From NCBI GenBank assembly GCA_003142495.1, contig PLMM01000427.1:1-8904 (forward strand): a DNA stretch of 8,904 bases, in the 5' to 3' direction. A program made the translations under genes and the position numbers. Each line of letters opens with the position of its first letter. Within the stretch, counting starts at the first letter, position 1. Source of the DNA: Gemmatimonadota bacterium (GTDB taxonomy: Bacteria > Gemmatimonadota > Gemmatimonadetes > Gemmatimonadales > Gemmatimonadaceae). Below are positions 1-5,146 of the stretch, in pieces. The notes under the pieces were generated by a model. It was given only the letters and a program-made list of their open reading frames with translations, was not told where the DNA came from and did not search any database.

Positions 1-531
1 GGCGACATGAACGGCGACGGTGTGACGGGCAACGATCTCATTTATATCCCGCACAACGCGCTCGATCCGAACGAGATGACCTTTGCGAACGAGGTCGTGA
101 ACGGGCAGGTGATCACGGCAGCGACGCAGGCCCAGCTCTTCGAGCAGTTCATCGATGGGCAGACGTGCCTCAACGGCAACCGCGGCAAGATTCTGCCGCG
201 CAACTCGTGCCGCTCGCCGTGGCAGAACAACATGAACGTCACGGTCGAGCAGTCGTTGCCGAACGTGATGGGGAAGACGCTCTCGCTGCGTCTCGACGTG
301 TTCAACTTCCTGAACATGATCGATCACGACTGGGGCAAGATCAAGCTTCCTTCGAACAGCCCGAGCTTCAACGATCAGTCGCTCGTCAGCGTCGTTGGAC
401 AGACCTCCGATCCGAACGTGCTGAACACGCAGCCGATCTTCAACTATGTCCCGGCGAATACCGTTCGCTGGACATCGAACGTGATTCCGTCGTACTACCA
501 GATCCAGCTCTCGGCGCGGCTCGGCTTCTAG
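1..531 (+). CDS. Oar-like TonB-dependent receptor, C-terminal part
   Basis: This is the last 176 residues of an outer-membrane beta-barrel receptor; the reading frame is open at base 1 and the start lies outside the window. It opens with an Asp/Asn-rich loop, GDMNGDGVTGNDLIYIP, common in large carboxypeptidase-regulatory/TonB (Oar-type) receptors and resembling a DxNxDG calcium loop. Around residues 77-106 come barrel-strand segments including TLSLRLDVFNFLN. The protein ends in YYQIQLSARLGF, an amphipathic last strand with terminal Phe, the usual signal for barrel insertion by the BAM machinery. Such receptors import bulky ligands with TonB energy, but the ligand cannot be inferred without the N-terminal plug domain. 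No partner gene follows: a hairpin and a regulator lie downstream. The family call is firm; the substrate is unknown. Confidence 0.88.
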   Translation, partial: GDMNGDGVTGNDLIYIPHNALDPNEMTFANEVVNGQVITAATQAQLFEQFIDGQTCLNGNRGKILPRNSCRSPWQNNMNVTVEQSLPNVMGKTLSLRLDVFNFLNMIDHDWGKIKLPSNSPSFNDQSLVSVVGQTSDPNVLNTQPIFNYVPANTVRWTSNVIPSYYQIQLSARLGF

Positions 532-554
532 CGCGCAGGGTGGGGAATACGCAG

Positions 555-582
555 CGGGGCGGCCGAGTGATCGGTCGCCCCG
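555..582 (+). terminator. Strong hairpin after the receptor gene, probable terminator
   Basis: A 12-pair stem (555-566 with 571-582) contains one G-T (G-U in RNA) pair at 562/575 and closes on a GTGA loop, a GNRA-type tetraloop. It starts 24 bases after the receptor stop. Only a short ATTT at 591-594 follows, so it is not a textbook intrinsic terminator. It may instead stop transcription with help or protect the receptor mRNA 3' end. The GC-rich stem would also insulate the downstream regulator gene. Confidence 0.6.
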
Positions 583-633
583 TGCGGCCAATTTCCCGCG
601 GCCGCGTGAGGAGGATGGGGGGTGTTCGAGAGA

Positions 634-662
634 ATGTATTCACTTGATTGAATACATGTATT
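634..662 (+). promoter_or_regulatory. Palindromic operator overlapping the TetR gene start
   Basis: ATGTATTCA (634-642) is repeated as a perfect inverted copy, TGAATACAT (649-657), with a 6-base spacer. The right arm is also part of a second perfect 12-base palindrome, AATACATGTATT (651-662). The site thus holds three TGTATT-type half-sites. It is markedly AT-rich in a GC-rich region and sits directly at the start of a TetR-family gene, the expected place for an autoregulatory operator. Candidate start codons at 644 and 656 fall inside it. Binding by the adjacent regulator is inferred. Confidence 0.62.
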
Positions 663-1387
663 ACCACAACCCCCCGCGGCGCGGCCCCGATGTTCGAAGA
701 GTGCGTGGTAGAGCCACGCGTAGTCGTTTGCTCTCGGCCGCAACACGCGAATTCGGATTGCGCGGTTACGATGCCACATCGACTCGTACCATCGCGTCGG
801 TCGCCCGCGCGAACCAGGCATCGATTCGATATCACTTCGGCGGCAAGGACGAACTGTACCTCGCCGTCGCGAACTCTGTAGCCGAGAAACATGGGAATGT
901 GTTGCTGCCAATGATCATGCGCTCGCGGCGAGCGTTTCCCAACCGCGCTACCGCGAGAAATGATCTAGCTGAAATCATGGCTGCGTTCACGCGGCAGCTG
1001 CTGGACGTCTCAGACGCAGGCGCCGGAGGGATGTTTGTCGCTCGTGAGCTCATGACGCCCGGCGTCGGCTTTCCAATCCTGTATCATGGCTATATCCGCG
1101 AACTACACGAGCACGTGACGACGCTGCTTGCGCGCGCAACAGCCAGATTGCCCAGAGCGTTCGACGCCATCATCGACGCACACTCCTTGATAGGCGCAGC
1201 TCTGGGTTTCGCTTCGATGCGCCGGGTGCTCAGGCAACGAAGCTATCGACCGACGTTTACGAAGGAACGTGTCGAGCTAGTCGCGGGCCGCATCGCCGCG
1301 CTCACGGGCTACATGTCCGAGCAGCGCGCGATGTCGCCCACCGCGATCGCGCCCCCGCGCGTCGGCACCGCATACACTCCCGCGTAG
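656..1387 (+). CDS. TetR/AcrR-family transcriptional regulator
   Basis: This is a one-component repressor that probably controls its own gene and unknown targets. Numbering from the TTG at 644, the N-terminal helix-turn-helix covers about residues 24-72, with the typical recognition helix and following motif ANQASIRYHFGGKDELY (56-72). The C-terminal ligand-binding and dimer domain (about 85-225) includes FVARELMTPGVGFPILYHGY and resembles the CecR-type (DUF1956) subclass; that subclass call is tentative. The start is uncertain. ATG at 656 is used here, but TTG at 644 has a weak GAGAGA 10 bases upstream. GTG at 701 would give the commonest TetR layout, with few residues before helix 1, and would leave the palindrome at 634-662 entirely upstream. 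The tail after about residue 226 is Pro/Ala-rich and probably disordered. No target gene is adjacent in the same direction. Confidence 0.93.
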   Translation: MYYHNPPRRGPDVRRVRGRATRSRLLSAATREFGLRGYDATSTRTIASVARANQASIRYHFGGKDELYLAVANSVAEKHGNVLLPMIMRSRRAFPNRATARNDLAEIMAAFTRQLLDVSDAGAGGMFVARELMTPGVGFPILYHGYIRELHEHVTTLLARATARLPRAFDAIIDAHSLIGAALGFASMRRVLRQRSYRPTFTKERVELVAGRIAALTGYMSEQRAMSPTAIAPPRVGTAYTPA

Positions 1388-1512
1388 TTCCCGCGCTCGC
1401 GAGCGATTGCGCGGCCATCGACTTGATCGGATGGCGATACAACCCAGCCACTCGGCCGATCACACGCCACCCGTTCGCGAGTCCCATGTTGGTATACAGC
1501 GCCACGAGAGTT

Positions 1513-1560
1513 ACTCCGCTCAGGTTGGAGCAAATATTATTCTCGGGCTCACTCCGCTCA
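1513..1560. repeat. 10-base direct repeat flanking an AT-rich core
   Basis: ACTCCGCTCA occurs at 1513-1522 and again at 1551-1560; the second copy contains the stop codon of the minus-strand gene. Between them lies AAATATTATT (1531-1540), the most AT-rich run nearby. GAGC/GCTC arms around the core could form a weak long-loop hairpin. The repeat lies in the 170-base gap between two convergent genes, where transcription from both sides should end. No other structure was seen in that gap except a 12-base palindrome, CGCTCGCGAGCG, at 1394-1405. Confidence 0.4.
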
Positions 1561-2070
1561 ATGCGATGGAGCCGATCCCATCCCCGTCGCGTGGTGCCCC
1601 GAGCGCTGCGCAGCCATGAACTCGTGAATGGCCAACAGTGCCCCCGCGTCGCCCGTCTTCATCACCACCTCGCCTCCCCGCGGGAGGTCGTGATAGCTGT
1701 ATGAAATCACATCCCGCTTTCGCGCCATCTCCGCTGTCCCGGGCATCGTCTGCATGTGCACGAACGCTGGCGTGGAGAAGTCCCCCGCCTGAAAGGCGTG
1801 TTGGATGAGCCGCAGATGCGCACGGATCTGCGCGATGCCGAGGGAGTCGTCCACGTCGCGAAGCAACTCGATTCGGCCTCCGTCCGCAAGCGCATCGAAG
1901 GTATGCGTCGACGTCGTCTGGTCGACACCCATCGCCATCTTGCCACGCTCCTGCATGGCCGCGAACGCGCTGTCCGCGGCGCTCGTCGTGTGGGACTTCG
2001 CGGCGCGCGAGCACGCGAGGCAGAGGCAGAGCGCCATCGCGCGCACTGGGAAATGCAGATAGAAGCGCAT
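1558..2070 (-). CDS. Exported His/Met-rich protein of unknown function
   Basis: This gene encodes 170 residues; I cannot assign a function. The ATG at 2070 is supported by a GGAGA ribosome-binding site about seven bases upstream. A short hydrophobic N-terminus (about 10-20, MALCLCLAC) looks like a signal sequence. Cys20 could be a lipidation site, although the preceding CLA is not a good lipobox. The mature part is a compact alpha/beta-looking domain with conserved-looking blocks GVDQTTSTHTF (48-58), GDFSTPAFVH (96-105), YSYHDLPRGGEV (124-135) and AIHEFMAAQ (147-155). These recall a family of uncharacterised proteins from soil bacteria, from memory only. Nine His residues (56, 85, 91, 105, 127, 149, 159, 160, 170) and several Met residues hint at metal binding, but no known site is recognisable. 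The gene has the same strand as the lpt-mla operon but is 204 bases beyond it, so it is probably a separate unit. Confidence 0.72.
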   Translation of the reverse strand: MRFYLHFPVRAMALCLCLACSRAAKSHTTSAADSAFAAMQERGKMAMGVDQTTSTHTFDALADGGRIELLRDVDDSLGIAQIRAHLRLIQHAFQAGDFSTPAFVHMQTMPGTAEMARKRDVISYSYHDLPRGGEVVMKTGDAGALLAIHEFMAAQRSGHHATGMGSAPSH

Positions 2071-2199
2071 GTGCTGGTCTCCAGATCGATAGAGGCGTGA
2101 ATGGCGACTTCATCATCGTAATTCGTACCACACGCTATCAGGATAACCCCGCTATGTCTGGAACTTTCGTCTCACTCGAATCGCCGCCGCAGCGCTAGT

Positions 2200-2240
2200 C
2201 GCGGATCATCGCGCGTACGAGCGCTCGAAGCTCATCCGCG
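2200..2240. other. Nested inverted repeat downstream of mlaD
   Basis: Seven-base arms CGCGGAT (2200-2206) and ATCCGCG (2234-2240) enclose a perfect palindrome CGAGCGCTCG (2218-2227). The element begins about 35 bases past the mlaD stop, on the side where the operon transcript ends. There is no T-tract, so it may be a Rho-type end or an mRNA-protecting structure. The remaining bases of the 2071-2274 gap should hold the promoter of the gene ending at 1558, but no convincing -35/-10 pair was found. Confidence 0.35.
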
Positions 2241-2274
2241 GTCATCGACACCAGGCAGCGTCCGGCGAGGGTCC

Positions 2275-3228
2275 CTAGAACACCTTCACATTGATGTACC
2301 GCTTCGGATTCGCCTTGATGTCCGTGATCAGCGAGTCCATGCGGGCCAGCAGCTCGTGCAGGTTGTTGTAGACGCCCGGGTCGTTCAGGAACTTCGCCGC
2401 GGTTCCATTTCCCGTCTGCAGCTGAGTCATGACGGCGTTCAGCTTCTGCGTCGTCGAATCGAGATTACTCGTCAGCTTCGACAGGTTGTGCGTCGTCGAC
2501 TGCATGTTTCGCACGGTCGAGTCGAGCGAGATCGAATCGATCGCCGTTACTCGACTCCGGAGCGCATTCATCGTGAGCGTGAGCCCGCGCGACTGCTCCG
2601 CAGCGATAGTGTTGAGCTGCACCACGAGCGCGTTGGTCGACACGAGCATCTTGCGCAGATCCTGAATGCCGCCCTGCTGCACGAGCTCGATCTTCATGGT
2701 CTTGGCGACGTCGGAGAGCGCGCTGCTCACGCTGTCGACGCGCATCAGCAGCATGTCCATCGAAGGCGCGGCGCGCCCCGCCGGAATCGTGTCGTTCGAC
2801 GCCATGAAGCCGTTGAAGCGGCACGTCGCCGTGAGCGGACGCGCGGTGGTCGGCGTCGACGTGTCGGCGGAGACAGCCGCGGGCGCCGCCGTGCACGGCG
2901 TCAGCGAGATCGACTTGTCGCCGAAGAAGCCCTCGTTCGTGACGGTCGCCGTCGTTCCCGAGGGAATCTTGCGCCCCTTGTCGATCGAGAGCCGCACGTT
3001 CAGGAATCCCGTCTCGTCGAGCTCCACCGCGTCGACGTAGCCCACCTGGACCCCCGCGAGATTCACGGGCTGGCCGGGCTTCACGTTCTGCCCCCAGGCG
3101 AAGCGCGTGTACTCGGTGTACGACTTGCTGAAGCCGCGCCGCGCGAGCCAGAGCGTGCCGCCGATCGCCACGACCACCGCGATCAAGGTGAAAATGCCGA
3201 CGAGGACTTCGTCCCGTTGTTTGGTCAT
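2275..3228 (-). CDS. mlaD: MlaD/MCE-family phospholipid-binding subunit
   Basis: This encodes a 317-residue inner-membrane-anchored protein of the Mla-type phospholipid transporter. One transmembrane helix (about 9-29) is followed by the MCE domain (about 38-112), with hallmark blocks GQNVKPGQPVNLAGVQVGYV and VTNEGFFGDKSISLTP. In known MlaD a ring of MCE domains forms the lipid channel over the MlaE permease. A Thr/Ala/Pro-rich insertion bounded by Cys112 and Cys136 follows the domain. A long helical region (about 155-305), probably coiled, leads to a family-typical end, NPKRYINVKVF. The length exceeds E. coli MlaD and is closer to Mce-type proteins with helical tails. The ATG at 3228 overlaps the mlaE stop as ATGA and has an AAGAGA ribosome-binding site just upstream. 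It is the last gene of the operon. Transport direction cannot be read from sequence. Confidence 0.93.
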   Translation of the reverse strand: MTKQRDEVLVGIFTLIAVVVAIGGTLWLARRGFSKSYTEYTRFAWGQNVKPGQPVNLAGVQVGYVDAVELDETGFLNVRLSIDKGRKIPSGTTATVTNEGFFGDKSISLTPCTAAPAAVSADTSTPTTARPLTATCRFNGFMASNDTIPAGRAAPSMDMLLMRVDSVSSALSDVAKTMKIELVQQGGIQDLRKMLVSTNALVVQLNTIAAEQSRGLTLTMNALRSRVTAIDSISLDSTVRNMQSTTHNLSKLTSNLDSTTQKLNAVMTQLQTGNGTAAKFLNDPGVYNNLHELLARMDSLITDIKANPKRYINVKVF

Positions 3229-4064
3229 TGAATCTCTTTGGCGAGATAGAGAGCCGTGAGCGCATCCAGGAGCAGGATCACCACGGAGGAGATGACGACG
3301 GCGCGCGCGGTCGAGCGGCCCACGCCTTCGGCGCCCGAGCCGGTGATGAATCCCTCGTACGAGCAGGTCATGGCGATGGCACCGCCAAAGAGCGTCGCCT
3401 TGATCAGCGCGTACCAGATCTGAAAGGTGTTGAACGTGAGATGCAGCCCCGCCGTGTAGTCATCGAGACGCACGTCGGTCGCACCGATGACCGCCAACCC
3501 GCCCGCGCAGATGCCGACCGCGATCGCGATGATCGTGAGCATCGGCACCATCGTCACGCCGGCGATGACGCGCGGCACCATGAGGTACGCGACGGGATCG
3601 TACGCGAGCGTCTCGAGTGCGTCGATCTGCTCGGTCACGCGCATCGTCCCGATCTCGGCAGTCATCTTCGCGCCGATGCGCCCCGCGAGCACGAGCGCCG
3701 TGAGCAATGGCCCGAGCTCGAGCACGATGCTCTGCCGCGTGATCCATCCCACTACCGAAAACTGCACGCCCGGGAAGAGCTGGTACGTCGTCTGATACGC
3801 CGTGACCGCGCCGATGAACGCCGACACCGTGGCGACGAGCGGCACCGAGTCGACACCGATTTGCCGCATCTGCGCGATCGTCAGCGGCAGATACGTCTTC
3901 GGCTCCATCAATGCGCGGAAAAAGTCGCGATGGAAGAGGACGCGCTCGCCGAGCTGCCCGAAGCTCGCATTCGTGGCGCGGCCGATCGCGCGAAAGAAGC
4001 CGCCAAAGGGCCCGAAGCCGGTAGGCGCGGCGGTCGTATCCTGGGGAAAGAGCGTCGAGCTCAC
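3225..4064 (-). CDS. mlaE: MlaE-family ABC permease for phospholipid transport
   Basis: This encodes a 279-residue integral inner-membrane permease that pairs with an MCE subunit and an MlaF-type ATPase. Characteristic MlaE blocks are present: ELGPLLTALVLAGRIGAKM (116-134), GTMRVTEQIDALE (139-151, the coupling region toward the ATPase) and GAEGVGRSTARAVV (244-257). About five hydrophobic segments are visible, after an N-terminal amphipathic stretch (about 20-55). The frame is open farther upstream, but GTG at 4064 is chosen because it overlaps the lptG stop as GTGA, matching the other two operon junctions, and because the upstream extension has no family resemblance. The mlaD gene follows with an ATGA overlap. 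No ATPase gene lies between or beside them, which is unusual because mlaE and its ATPase gene are commonly neighbours. Confidence 0.93.
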   Translation of the reverse strand: MSSTLFPQDTTAAPTGFGPFGGFFRAIGRATNASFGQLGERVLFHRDFFRALMEPKTYLPLTIAQMRQIGVDSVPLVATVSAFIGAVTAYQTTYQLFPGVQFSVVGWITRQSIVLELGPLLTALVLAGRIGAKMTAEIGTMRVTEQIDALETLAYDPVAYLMVPRVIAGVTMVPMLTIIAIAVGICAGGLAVIGATDVRLDDYTAGLHLTFNTFQIWYALIKATLFGGAIAMTCSYEGFITGSGAEGVGRSTARAVVISSVVILLLDALTALYLAKEIQ

Positions 4065-5146
4065 GTGCGCACCCGCACGAGCAGCACCACGCCGATTGCG
4101 CCGAAGATCATGTTGGGTATCCACGCCGCCAGATACGGCGGAATCGCGCCACCCTCGCCGATCGCCTTGGTGAGCTGGATGAGCATGAGGTAGATGATGG
4201 TGGTAGCGAGGCTGACGCCAATACCGAACGCGGTGCCTCCCCGCTGCGTGCTAGTGGCAAGGGGTGCGCCGAAAAACACGATGATGACGCACGCCACCGG
4301 GATCGCGATCTTGAGCGACAGCTCCACCTTGATCTCGTTCGAATCCGCCCCAGACCGCTCGAGCGATCGGATGAATCGCCTCAGCTCTCGAAAGCCCATC
4401 TGCTCCGGACTTTTCGGCGCCGATGTCAGATCGATTGGCGCCTCCAGGAAATCCGCGTCGCGCACGCTGTCGAACTGGATCGCGTAGTTGCGCGTCGAGT
4501 CCGGCAGAATGTGCAGGTCGCCAGCCTTGAGCGTCCACCGCTTGTGCGTCGTGTCGTAGTTCGCCGTGCGCGCCGCGAGCAAATACGTCGGATAGTCCGG
4601 CCCGCGCCCGCGCCGCTCTACCTCGAGATTGTCGATCAGCCGCCGCTCGACATTCAGCGCCGCGATCTTGTAGACCCGCCCCTTCGGCGCGCTGTACGCG
4701 AAGTTGTAGCGCTCGTTCCCCGGCTTGTAGCGCCCCTCTTCGAGGAGCTCGTTGCGCTTGATGTCCGAGATCGGCACCAGTTCGCCGAGCGCGAACGCGA
4801 AGAGCATCACGATCGCGGCGCCGCCGAAGATGGGCACCAACAATCGATAAAAGCTGATCCCCGACGCCTTCGCCGCGGTGAGCTCCGAATGTCGCGTGAG
4901 CGATCCGATCGTGAACACGGTCGCGAAGAGCACCGCGGCCGGGAGCACCATGTAGATCGACTCGGGAAACCAGTACACGTACGCCATCGCAATCTGCTCT
5001 GGCGTCAGATGGCGATTGAGATATTTCCCGAGCCGGTCCGTCAGATCGATCACGATCACGAGGAGCGGAAAGCCCAGCGCGGTGGTGATGAAGATCTTGG
5101 TGAACTCGGTCGCGACGTAGCGATCGAGCGGTCGAAGTATCCTCAC
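4061..5146 (-). CDS. lptG: LPS export ABC transporter permease LptG
   Basis: This encodes 361 residues, the normal LptG length. Three N-terminal membrane helices (about 16-36, 53-80, 102-124) precede a periplasmic beta-jellyroll (about 140-245) and three C-terminal helices (about 278-297, 305-326, 335-357). Family marks are TRHSELTAAKASGISFYRLL (84-103, the cytoplasmic coupling helix that contacts the LptB ATPase) and ELSLKIAIPVAC plus FFGAPLATSTQRGG at the fourth helix. With LptF and LptB it extracts lipopolysaccharide from the inner membrane and feeds it to LptC/LptA. GTG at 5146 is chosen because the protein then begins with the usual RPLDRYVATEF and because it overlaps the lptF stop as GTGA. 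An open extension upstream to 5494 only shadows lptF. The assignment as LptG rather than LptF rests on length, second position in the pair and the coupling motif. Confidence 0.93.
   Translation of the reverse strand: MRILRPLDRYVATEFTKIFITTALGFPLLVIVIDLTDRLGKYLNRHLTPEQIAMAYVYWFPESIYMVLPAAVLFATVFTIGSLTRHSELTAAKASGISFYRLLVPIFGGAAIVMLFAFALGELVPISDIKRNELLEEGRYKPGNERYNFAYSAPKGRVYKIAALNVERRLIDNLEVERRGRGPDYPTYLLAARTANYDTTHKRWTLKAGDLHILPDSTRNYAIQFDSVRDADFLEAPIDLTSAPKSPEQMGFRELRRFIRSLERSGADSNEIKVELSLKIAIPVACVIIVFFGAPLATSTQRGGTAFGIGVSLATTIIYLMLIQLTKAIGEGGAIPPYLAAWIPNMIFGAIGVVLLVRVRT

Noticed and set aside
165..647. 160-residue plus-strand frame overlapping the receptor end
   Set aside because: It is an out-of-frame shadow of the receptor, running through its stop and the downstream hairpin, with no family resemblance.
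1394..1405. Perfect 12-base palindrome CGCTCGCGAGCG after the TetR gene
   Set aside because: Short self-complementary CG-rich words are expected in DNA this GC-rich, and it has no loop or T-tract to act as a terminator.
1520..2131. 203-residue minus-strand frame overlapping the gene at 1558-2070
   Set aside because: It reads as a shifted shadow. The 170-residue frame has a good ribosome-binding site, a signal-like N-terminus and protein-like composition.
2195..2245. Tiny minus-strand frame MTADELRALVRAMIRD just after mlaD
   Set aside because: It is only 16 codons with no clear ribosome-binding site, and it coincides with the nested inverted repeat. Chance is the simplest explanation.
2356..4193. 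Long plus-strand open frames (2356-3231 and 3228-4193) opposite mlaD, mlaE and the end of lptG
   Set aside because: Their products are Arg/His/Glu-rich with no family resemblance, as expected for the antisense of high-GC coding DNA. The minus-strand genes explain the region fully.
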